Shown here: one piece after another, positions 25,532-36,025 of the stretch
Position numbering within the stretch: position 1 is the stretch's first letter
Layout of the letters: each line of letters opens with the position of its first letter
NCBI GenBank assembly: GCA_963965975.1
Contig: OZ014413.1
Coordinates: 10,336,601 to 10,400,600, forward strand
Reading direction: 5' to 3'
From: Xestospongia bergquistia
Lineage: Eukaryota; Porifera; Demospongiae; Haplosclerida; Petrosiidae
Length of the DNA stretch: 64,000 nucleotides
The notes under the pieces: generated by a model
What the model was told of the DNA's origin: nothing
Seen by the model: the letters and a program-made list of their open reading frames with translations, nothing else
Database searches by the model: none
Made by a program: the position numbers and the translations under genes

Positions 25532-26318
25532 TATGGTTGATGATACTAAACATCTGGTTAGTGTTGATGTACAATCACATGAACAATTAACTGATATAGT
25601 TACTAAAGTTGTAGAGAGTATTCAATTAACAGTTGAGTTAGTTAAGAAAGGAGTTTCATGTTTATCTTCTGATAATATTGAAACTAAGGTAACTTTAATA
25701 TACAAATATTCCTTATTATTACTTTATTAATATATTGTAGTTATTAATGTTATCAGTTGTAAGAGATGTTGCTGGTACTGTTGCTAATATTATTGATTCC
25801 ACTTGTGCAATGAAAGGTAAAAGTGTGGATGATCCAGCTATAGAGAATAGGAATGAGACTGTTAGACATCTAGGTATGTGAATTCAAGTATCAATCTGTA
25901 TAGATACATTGATACCTATGTATATAGGTATAGGAATGAGTCTTTCCAGTTTTCATCTATATATGAGCAATCGACATTCTAAAACAGAGACTACTGTTTA
26001 CTCCAATAAAAGATTTTCCTGAAGTTTCTTTTTATAGTTAACTGTAACTGACTATATAACAATGAGTTATCATTATATAACTTGTGACTTTTGCCATATG
26101 CACTCATGAGTCCACAAAAAGAGGAATGTCCCAAGTAAATGGTGATAAAAGAGGGTGGAGCTTATTACCTTTTTTATGTAAAATTAATATAGATTAGAGA
26201 AGATGGAGCTGCTAAGAACAAACCTTATAAGGAAATGGGTATTGAAGAACAAATTACTGCAAAAATGAAGGAACTAGAATCTCTTCAAATAACATCTAAA
26301 TATCCAGGAGGTAGATGA
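25532..26318 (+). pseudogene. Talin-rod-like gene remnant (copy B)
   Basis: Retains the exon encoding MVDDTKHLVSVDVQSHEQL, the next exon (VVRDVAGTVANIIDSTCAM) and the last exon (KEMGIEEQITAKMKEL). The first two exons lie outside the duplication. The exon encoding IIVQVRNLVKTIKNVEDVA in copy A is deleted: sequence jumps within GAGAATAGGAA. A TGA at 26,316 ends the frame two codons before the copy A stop. With no start exon and an internal exon missing, it is probably dead. Confidence 0.75.
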
Positions 26319-26595
26319 AGGTAACTATTAATATTGTATTATATATTTTTAAACTTTATAATGATTTTTTATAACAATATTTTTAATGTCTTTACTTTGT
26401 TTTGTAAGTACAATTATTAAAGTCATCTACTTTTTGTGTTTCCATGTAGTTGAATGGAAATATTAAACTTTAATTTTGACAATTTTTTAATAACATTTTT
26501 TTTGCTCATTAATTAAACAAATAGAATTATTCATAGCTGTAAAATAGAGTGGAACATTTCAATCGCTACAAGTCCCACGTTTCTTTGTGACCACA

Positions 26596-29500
26596 ATGGA
26601 TGACTCACTCGAAAGCTACAGGAAAGCTGTTATAGATGTCTTTAATTCTCAATATGCCAACCTCAGTTCAGCTCTACAAGGATGTATGACAAAATTTACT
26701 GAGGAAGCATTTGCCGCTACTCTGATATCTGAGTCTGTTATGAGAAGTGAGAATTTTACTGACATAGCTAACGAATTTAAAACCGGATTGAAGTTGAGGA
26801 AAAGTATAGAGGAAATACAGACACTCTGTCGTTGTCTTGTTAGAATTCTTGAGGATCTTGGTGGACCAGCAGCAATTGTTGGTAGAGATCTTGCAACGGA
26901 GCTGTCAACTTTAGCTCCCCTATACCGAGGTATGTCAATGTATTGAGACATTCCCAGTATACCATTGTCAGAATAAATAGAATTAATTAAGTGTTACCTT
27001 TAATTTGAAACTATATGTTGCTAGAGAAGCAGACATTAGAAATCGATAGATTTTTTTTGTAAGATCTTATTGTTAGGGAACTAAATGAGCCTCAAACATG
27101 TCACTAGTACTTTGATGATATGGAATTTCTGGTCTGTGGCATTCCTAAATGACTAGCACTCATTTTGGATAAAATTTGTGGACTTCCAATGTATTTGAAT
27201 GGTACAAACTATTTCTGTCTAGCTCATTTCTAGTCAGAGTTATAACACTAAATTAGTGTTTATTTTTAAAATGAAAAGATATAAGTATAAACTCTATTTG
27301 TGATCATTCCATTTCTATCACTTTATATTGTTATTCATTTCCTGTTAATAATGAAGTATTTAATTACAGCTATTAATAGTATTCATATTGAAGACACTAA
27401 TAGTGTTTGTATATATCATAATTGAGATATACTTAGTGTATGAATATTCATACAGTGCAAGTAGGTAAAACTATTTCTGTAATAGCTATGATTCAATGTA
27501 CTGTAAAATAGGTTATTTTAACAACTAATTTATAGTTTGCATAAATGGTTACTATGGAATCCATAATTAATATAAATTACTCATTATATAATTTGTTGTT
27601 AAAGCAACTACTTAAAGTATTATGAGTGTGCACAAACTTGACTTTCATATTTAATTTATCTATTCTGACAGTAATCACACAAACTATTAATCAGTCATCA
27701 TATTATGAGACATTGATCATTTCTAGTATCATTATAAATCAGTTAATGCTATACACTATATATTGTACTTATAGTGTGTCTAATTGCTCATGGCTTTGCC
27801 TAGTGAGCTATTGATTCCACTCATCACTATACATAGTGGCTTATATGTAAGACATACATTATATAGTGGCTTTCATATAACTAGTAAATATGCCAATTTA
27901 AATATGAAGTACCACTAATATGACTTTTGTATAATATAATTACAATGTCTCTTATATTAGACCTTTCAAGTCTATTCAGTCAATATGGTCTATCATATGA
28001 AGAAGTAGATAAAGAGTGTGATGATGGAGTTTTCATTGAGGTCTCACAACATATGAATGATGACTATACAACAGCTGGTCATTGTCTCAAGTTATCAACT
28101 GAAAAAGTGCGTAGTATTTCACAAAGTGATAAAAGTGGTGTACAAAAGAAGATTGAGTTGTTGTGGACATGGAAAAGAAAGAATGGTAGTGCAGCTACTT
28201 CCAAAGAATTGGTAAAAGCTTTCTTGAAAATGGAAGATCGTTTTGTTGCTGAATCTATATTGAAATATCTTTCAAAGAGAATGATGTTATTGCCACAAGC
28301 AACAATGTTTCACCTTGCTCCAGAGAAAGCAAAAAATCGTTACCCAAACTGGAAAGACTTAACAGAGAGAGATCAAGAGGCAATAAGAAACCAACTAATG
28401 GATGACAATCGTGATGTACGTGAAGCTTATGCTGTCTTTGTTTCTCAACTTATGCAATCATTTAGAAAGCGTGAAGTTAATCCAAGAGATATTCAGTCAA
28501 TTGTATGTAGCTATGACACTTTCAAAAAGGATCCACATGAACCAATGGTGTTTGACTTTAGAAGAGATGACAATGTGTCTGATGTGGTTTTTGAGTTGTC
28601 CAAACACTGTACATGGTTCAACTATGATGCACTTAAAGTTATAGTTAAGATTTTAGGAGATGAATCTGAAAGGAAGTGTTTAAAAGAATATGAAGATATA
28701 CATCTCATTCCTTATTTGAAACGCTCTATTTTTGAAATACCATGTGCTCCTCCCCACACTCAATCTCAACGTACTGAAGTTCTTCTTAAAGTGTCTGCAG
28801 ATGTCTATGTATCTGGAAGTGAAGTAAAAGCTATTCAACGTAACCTTGCCAAATTACTAGGTTTTCATAGTAGTGTATTATTACATTTTGAGAATTACAA
28901 TGAAGGTTGTATTGAATTAGTATTTAGTCTTCCTACAGTAGTATTGGAGAATAGCTCTCCTAAATCCAAGCTGTTGACTTACATTGAATGGGACAAGTCA
29001 AGTCAATCTTACAAAGTTAATGTTGATCTAGTGACTGTATTGTAAGTATTATTTTAAATATATTCTCACTTTATGATCATATTAGGTCATATTCTGAGAA
29101 ACCAGAAGTATCTCTACTTGTTAAGTTACTACAAGAAAAAGAGGATGTTCTTAATGAACTTTTAGAGAGAGAAAAGACAAAACAAAGTTAGTTATTTTAT
29201 TCATATGTACTTAGACCTATACTACCTACTGTTGTCAAGTGATATATAATGTTAATTTTAATATATTTTTCTTATAAATGGAAATAGAATCTGATGACAT
29301 GCAATGTGAGTCAATTGTTATGCAGTCATCATTATCCAATATAAAGTATATGGAAGATCCTATTGAACATGAACCAATGTATCATATGGAAACTTTTCAT
29401 GCTACTAGTAGTGATATAAAAGGTGATCAATCATTAACTGACATTTTATCAGGTACATGTACATTAATTGAGATATAATTATGTACCTAATGTAAACAGA

Positions 29501-32500
29501 GAGGCTGAAACTATCAGAGAAAATGAGTAAGGGAAAGACCTTAGAGATAGAGAAGTTAACCAGATATAAAGAAAGTGAGCTATAGTACTGTTAGTAGTAC
29601 ATACCCATAGGTGTAGGAACAGAGGGGGGGGGGCATAGGAACATGTTCCCCCAATATTTTTGGTATATTGTGAGATGGTTTCACAATCAACTGATTTAGA
29701 TTAGCCACTTTTTAATCCCTATCCTCATACCGTAAGGGTATAAATTTTCGTGGGGGATTTAATTTCGATATATTCGTGGGTTGTTGTTTTAACACGAAAT
29801 TTAACTTTTATTCCACCCACGCATAATCACGTGATCTCAATAAAGCGTGTAAATAACGGCTACTGTAAAGGGTTACTTCTTTCTGTTTTACACTGAAGTA
29901 CTTCTCTGTCAACTGCCTCCCAGATTTTCTTGTATATATGGTACTCTCTCACCATGGATTCAATGGAATACGTAGCCATACTTTGGGAAAATCACGCTTG
30001 TGTTCACAACACGTGTCTGACACCACACCCATTAATTAATACTTCACACCCACTAAACACGAAAATTAATACCCACGAAATTTAAATAATAAAGTAAAAT
30101 TTAAAAAACACGAAAATTTAAACCCTCGAAAATTTGTACCCTTACGGTAATACAATTTACACCTGTAGATGAACATTTTAAAAAATTTTGTCAGTGTAAA
30201 CGACAGAAAATTTTATTTTGGTTGTTTTTAAAATACTTCATTGTTAAACTGAACAATGTTAAAATGTTACATATGTGCCCCCCCCCCCCCCCAATGACAG
30301 TGTTAAAATGTTACATGTGTGCCCCCCCCCCCCCCCCAATGACAAAATTGTTCTTACACCTATAATACCATATATGGTTATGTTCTATAGCTACTGATAA
30401 AGTATTACTAGAGAAACAAGAAGAGATTGAGGCATTACAAATGGAAATAAAATCACTAAATGTACAATTAATGGAGAGAGAAGAAAGTGGAATTAGTCAG
30501 TTGATGGAGGAGATGAAAGGTAAGTAAAATATAAAATGTTATGACATGTATCTACAAAAAATATAATTGCTCTAAATAGAACTAAATTAACATTATAATT
30601 ATCATTAATATAAATTATTGTAGATCCAAGAATTATTAAATCAAAATTAAAGAAGACGATGTCATTAGAAACTAGTCAATTAAAGTCTACACAGAAAGGT
30701 GTGAACTTAACAGATGTTATGATGACATGAACACATATTGAGAAAAGAGCATGAAACTTCCACATCATTGATTAAAATGTCAAGTAAAGTTCTAAAGTGA
30801 TATGATGTTGGGAGAGCTATGGTATCAATTTTAATAAGTTATTGATCTAAATATAGTAACAATAATCCCAAGAGCTCTATACCTGGGATTTAATGAATTG
30901 GATGGTATTTCATGTTGCTTTCATTGCTTGTCTTTTTTATTATATGCTCCTGTTATTATATATAATTATTATGTTTAAATCTAATATTAATATACATGTG
31001 TTGTACATGTGCTTGTATTCTATAGAATCACAGAAGGAGCTACAATCATTACAAGAGATAATAACATCTCTTACTTTACAATTAAGAGAGAAAGAGGAAA
31101 GAAATGTTCATTTAACAGAGAACATAAAAGGTATATTAACAACATGTATAGCTCTTTACTTTATCTATTGTAGATCTGTGGTCTAGGATATTAGAGGTGA
31201 GAGATCTCCTTAAAACTAGTCATCCACTTCTAAGTCAAAAACTTGAGGAACCACTTGACAAACAAGAAGGTATACATGTTCTTTATAAAACTTTATTTGG
31301 TGTCTTCAGACATAGAAACATATGAACTGGTTGACAAGATGAAAACACTAGAGGACCTCACATCTACTGTCCAAGAAAGAGAAGGTATTATATAACTACT
31401 TAAAATGTACAACATGTTATATTGTGTATTGTGTAGTTACTGACAGACAACAAGAGAATACAAAATTACAGGAGATGATTAGTTCACTAACTCTTCAATT
31501 GACAGAGAAAGATAAAATCATTACTCAGTTAACATCAAAAGATACAAATGAGGAGGACACCCAACAAGAATCATTAGATGATGAAGAACTACCAAGTAAG
31601 CTGTCATTATAACTATAGTATTATTTAAAACATGTGATTAAACTACAATGTATATATAGTACAGTATGTACTGGCTTGTAGCACACTCTTATAACATACA
31701 ATAACTCATCAATTTCACATACAACAACTGTATGTGAAATTTATTACATGAAGACACAAGTCTATTTAATTTATTGCTTTCATCACCACATCTGTTGTCA
31801 ATATTGAGTAAGATCAAGTAATGGATTCATCACTGATGACTCAGTAATAAATAAAATATTTCGACTATCAAATATTTCTCAGTAATCTATAGTGGATCTC
31901 TATGATGATCTCTGTCATAATAGTACCTACACATGTACCAGTTAATGTAGTCCAAGTTATTGTTTACTTTAAGATACTTCGAGAGCTTGAGTATAATGTG
32001 GTAACTAGGACAACAAATTCAATAGTACATTGTATGATTGGGTTAATAAAATTTAATAATTTACCAGAAGAATAGTAATCTTGAGCTGATATTAAAATAT
32101 TGTAATGACATCTGTGAGTTAACTGGTGTTCATTAGCTGACATAGAGAAATGATGTCACTATTATTACACACATGTACAAGTTCTAGCGTCAATAATTAT
32201 TGTTTCAAAAATATTGAAGTATATTATAAATTACATAACTTACATTATACTATTATATCACAACACTACATTTAATGTTTTATTACATTATGACATTTGT
32301 AAAGTAAAGAGAAATATCAATCAGTTGATATAAATACACAAAAGACAAGTCAAACACTCTGTTACCAGACATCATGATGATTTATGATTGAGTGGTGCTT
32401 CTTGTAAAGCATCTTGACTAGTGATATAACTGATTCATGCTCACTGACGTCTATCTGACAGTTCAGTACCTTGTGTGTTCGTCTCAATAGATAGTGACGT

Positions 32501-33303
32501 CCCCATCCTGGCTCAGATCATCTAATACAGTAAATTATTAGTATAACACTCAGTAAATTTAAGTCCGTTTTGTAGAATCCGTTCATCTCCGTATATCGTT
32601 GTTATAGTAACCTAACACTAGTAATGGCGTCATCTTCTTCATTAGGCCTTAACAGTCGTAGTTGAGCATGTTAGAGTGTGTGTATAGCTATTGTTGTGTG
32701 TGTAAAATGTTATATATATAGTAACTATGTTTTATTATAGGAGACACTAGAAGTGTTAAGTGGCACAGTGATAGTGTTATACTTACTTCATCTACTGTGG
32801 CAGAATGTAAAGAAGCGATACATCAATTAAAGAGACGACAACACACAACATGGAGTATTGAACTCAACACATTATCTCCTCAAAGTTTACTAACAGTATT
32901 AACTGATATTAATGAATGTCAAGTGAGGGTACTTTATATAGAGAACATTCATTTTGATAGTAACTGTGTCAGTCAACTATCACAAGTACTAACTTATAAC
33001 AAAACAATGGAGGTCCTACGTCTTAACTCCTCACCTCTCTTACCAAATACTTACCACTTACTAACAACAGCTGTAGCTGGTAATAAAATAATCAAGAAAT
33101 TATACTTGTATAATGACACTAACATTAGTGATAATGATATACCTCATCTCTCTCATCTCATCATTAACAATAACACATTACAATTACTAGATCTCACTAA
33201 ATGTCCTAAAATTACTAAATTTGGTATACAACAATTACAAAATGTTGTTGTTAAAAATAATAGTTTGGAGAGTTTGTATGTTAATGGTAATAGACTCCGT
33301 TAA
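26596..33303 (+). CDS. Death-domain, coiled-coil and LRR protein (copy B, complete)
   Basis: Same architecture as copy A with all junctions in phase: exon 1 26596-26929 (MDDSLESYRKAVIDVF), large exon 27961-29041 (death domain with KNGSAATSKELVKAF, plus an unassigned region of about 230 residues), then small phase-1 coiled-coil exons to about 31,595. The last coiled-coil exon (…DDEELP + A) has the donor GTAAGC and joins in phase to 32741-33303. That exon encodes leucine-rich repeats (VLYIENIHFDSNCVSQL, LQLLDLTKCPKITKFG) to a TAA. The product is about 950 residues. The exon before 29,452 is longer than in copy A. Combining a death domain with LRRs recalls NLR-type sensors, but there is no NACHT ATPase; coiled coils take its place. 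Function unknown; innate sensing or scaffold is inference. Confidence 0.78.
27195..27735. other. Copy B-specific intronic segment
   Basis: About 540 bp between GACTTCCAATGT and AAATCAGTTAATG that has no counterpart in copy A near 14,655. It lies in the first intron of the death-domain gene. I see no inverted ends or coding content, so I cannot say if it was inserted here or deleted from A. Confidence 0.6.
29730..30147. mobile_element. TA-flanked MITE, private to copy B
   Basis: A 418-bp element with inverted ends CCGTAAGGGTATAAATTTTC and the complement of GAAAATTTGTACCCTTACGG, flanked by TA on both sides. Copy A has the empty site (CCTCATAATATAATTT), so the insertion site and TA duplication can be read exactly. 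TA duplication points to a Tc1/mariner-type mobiliser; no transposase is encoded. The inside repeats AACACGAAA and CACGAAAATT motifs. Confidence 0.9.
30278..30336. repeat. Paired poly-C runs
   Basis: Two runs of about 15 C, separated by a duplicated copy of AATGACAGTGTTAAAATGTTACAT-type sequence, inside the C-rich element of copy B. Copy A has a single run of six C at this point. Long C runs are error-prone in assembly. Confidence 0.8.
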
Positions 33304-33853
33304 TTATTAGTTATTTTTGTACTATTGTTTTTGTATTTTTTTTTACTAAAAATGAATTATTTTAAATTCCAATAAGTCAATTATTAGTTAAATACTTTAG
33401 TTTCCAGTTCTTTGTCTTCTAAAAAAGTTAACAATTTTTATAATTCACTTCTTCTCTAGAAAAACTGAACTTCTCTACTTGACAATTGACCACGCCTACA
33501 TTAATTAATAATAAAAGCTTCAATATTGTTATTTCAAATATTTACAAATACAATTATAACAAACAAACTAGACTAAATTGTACATTAATAGTCCTCTAGT
33601 TAGTAGCTTTATAAAATTAAATATTACCGCTACGCCTAATATCACTAATTACTACTGCTAATAAAAAATCCATTAATTAAAGCTAATTAATTTGTCAAAT
33701 CACCTAAAAACTTATTTCCTACACACACAGTTCACTTAACAAATTAATATTATATTTAATAACACGTTCTATTTAATAATACACTCACTTTTAACAATTC
33801 CATTAAAGCACTCATCCATACAACATCAGAAGATTTCTTGATAACATTACAAC

Positions 33854-34071
33854 TGTAGTGTCCTGTAGTGTTTACATCCCACGCATTCAGCCACACCTCA
33901 CTTAACCTCAAGCCCATGTGGAATAGTGACTATATATATATAAATGTGGTTTTTCTGTAATTTTAGTAGAGAGTTAGTTATTCAGTTGTGTTCGTGTGTT
34001 TCTCTCTCTCTTTCTCTCTGGTTTGTGTGTTCTAATGATAGAGTTAGTTTACATTTATTGTCAATATCCTA
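33854..34071 (+). mobile_element. Solo-LTR-like insertion, private to copy B
   Basis: A 218-bp insertion flanked by TACAAC (33848-33853 and 34072-34077). Copy A has the empty site (ATTACAACTATTAAC). It starts TGTAGTGTCC and has a TATA-like run (CTATATATATATAAATG) in the middle followed by GT/CT-rich sequence, a layout like a retrotransposon LTR. Whether the end is a canonical CA depends on the choice of target duplication (5-7 bp). No protein coding. Confidence 0.6.
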
Positions 34072-35964
34072 TACAACTATTAACTTACTATTAAACAAAC
34101 TTAGTTTCTATTAACAGTAGTAGACTGTATCTAGTAGTTAACAGTTTTGCTAGTTAGTTATCTTCTATCATTAGTAGTTTCTAGTAAAGAAGACTTAAAG
34201 CAGTAAAGACTTAAGCAGCAAACTTTTTCTCACCGACAGCTGCTGGCCTCTCCAGCTGCTACTTTAATGAGTGTGGTCTGTAAGTATGAAAAATGCAAAC
34301 CCGCAAGTAAAGATGGCGCTAAGATTGATGTTTTATTATTAAACAGACTTACAGACTGAAGGAAGAGGAGGAGACAAAAGAATATTATGTCAAAAGTTCA
34401 TATGATGTCTGTTCTAGTCAGGTAATAATGAAAACTATTAGTTACAGGTAGTTATCATTAACAGTGGAACATTTTTATCCTCCAGTTAGTTGAGAAATAC
34501 TACTTGATGTTCTATGACCTGTGAACTTGATATTTACTGGAACATAACAACAATTGTGTCTTTTCTTCCTCAAAGATCCAGTCAGTTTGAGCTCTAATGA
34601 GTTGTTCAGATATAACATGATGAAGGTAAGTTTCATCATATTGTATACAAACATGACCTATTGTTACAACATCAATCAAAGTCTATAACATGTTTATTAC
34701 CTAAAAACATATTTCCAACACACAGTTCACTTAACAAATTAATATTATTTTCTCCAGCTGCTATTTAATGTCCATGTTTGCCATCAAAGTACTTAGTAAC
34801 TTTTATCCTATAAAGTTTAAGAAGACAGTTAGGAGTTTAAAATGACATTCCCAAAGTACAAAAGATAAGTTTAAGGAATCTTATTACTAAAGTCTCTATG
34901 TATTACTTGAACTTAGATAAGTATGACAGTTCATTATGACAATCTTACAACTTCCACTAGAAATATTGAACTGTCCCACAATGGACTAGTTATATTTTCT
35001 TAATAACCACCCAATCTCATTCTATAATGTTAGACAGTTCAATGAGAATCATTTCATTATAACCTAACATTATTCCACTGTTCTTCCAATCCCACTGTAA
35101 TATGGGACACTAGACAGTCCACTTGGACTCTTTCCCACCAAAGCCTACCCTTGTCTCACTGTCAACTCTGTATAATTGAGTTTTCCTTATTATTTGACCA
35201 GAACAGACATCATGTGACATTTTGATATAATTATTTGTTATTGTTTTTTCAAAAGTTTAATTTGTAGTTATTTAATTAAAATATATTAATTTTTTAGTTA
35301 CCTGTAGTTATCATTGAGAATGTGATCTTCTCATATTCAAGTTAGTTGAGAAGTACTTACTGACATCCAGTGATCTCTGAACCTGATAATGACAAGAATG
35401 GACAACAATTTAGCATTTTCTCCATCAGAGATTTAGTCAGTTTAGACTCTATATAGTGAGTTGTTGAGGTATATCATAATGAAGGTAAGTTTCATCATAA
35501 TTGTTTACAAACATGACCTATTAAGATATAACATCAATGAAAGTTTATAACTTACACTTTCTCTTGACCAAATCTAAGTTTGTCCTTCCAATATCACTTT
35601 GACATATATCTACATTATGTAGCTTTCAAATAATATCCAGTTACTGATGATCTTTCATTCAATATATGAACATTATCATATAGAGTTCCTTCAAATGAAG
35701 AGGCTACTTTGTAAAACTAAACATGATAACATTTAAACTAGTAACATCATATAATAATAATAATAATAAATAGTTTACAAAGAAGTCAAGAACAATAAAA
35801 TAGTTTCCTTTACAATTCATATTTTATAGAAATATGATAATTATAATATACTATTATTATCTTGTACAACATTATAAATATATGATTTCCTAATAATATT
35901 TCAGTGTTTAGTTTTCTTTATATATACCACATCACTTTGTACATGATCTGTTGTCCTCAGAACG

Positions 35965-35972
35965 CACGTGGG
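35965..35972 (+). promoter_or_regulatory. CACGTGGG E-box in GCP4 promoter
   Basis: CACGTGGG 54 bp before the likely GCP4 start; conserved at 22,438-22,445 in copy A. The same 8-mer is found upstream of ANKLE2 and HMGB. E-boxes of this kind bind bHLH-type factors; binding here is inference. Confidence 0.45.
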
Positions 35973-36025
35973 TGGAATTAATAATTTGTCTTTAATAATT
36001 ATGAGAGGTGGAAAAGTTTATGAGA

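Larger units (their letters stand above)
29606..30364. mobile_element. C-rich non-autonomous element, copy B, with nested MITE
   Basis: Orthologue of the 303-bp unit at 16,445, with the same inverted ends and ATACC flanks (29601-29605 and 30365-30369). It is enlarged by a nested MITE (29,730-30,147) and by a local duplication around two long C runs near 30,278 and 30,322. Confidence 0.6.
33304..36025. other. Long non-coding block conserved between copies (B)
   Basis: Counterpart of 20,001-22,498 with the same internal duplicated segments (near 34,440-34,690 and 35,300-35,550). Here both carry the ATGAAG/GTAAGT donor-like site. Contains the LTR-like insertion at 33,854. CACGTGGG at 35,965-35,972 precedes the GCP4 start by 54 bp. 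No gene recognised. Confidence 0.6.

Noticed and set aside
24897..25535. Possible GCP4-talin fusion transcript across the duplication junction
   Set aside because: Splicing GCP4 copy A (phase 0) to the talin-like exon at 25,532 gives a TGA at the third codon, so no fusion protein results.
26316..26318. Premature stop in copy B talin-like exon as a disabling mutation
   Set aside because: Copy A itself can stop two codons later, so this change alone is trivial; the missing exons are the real damage.
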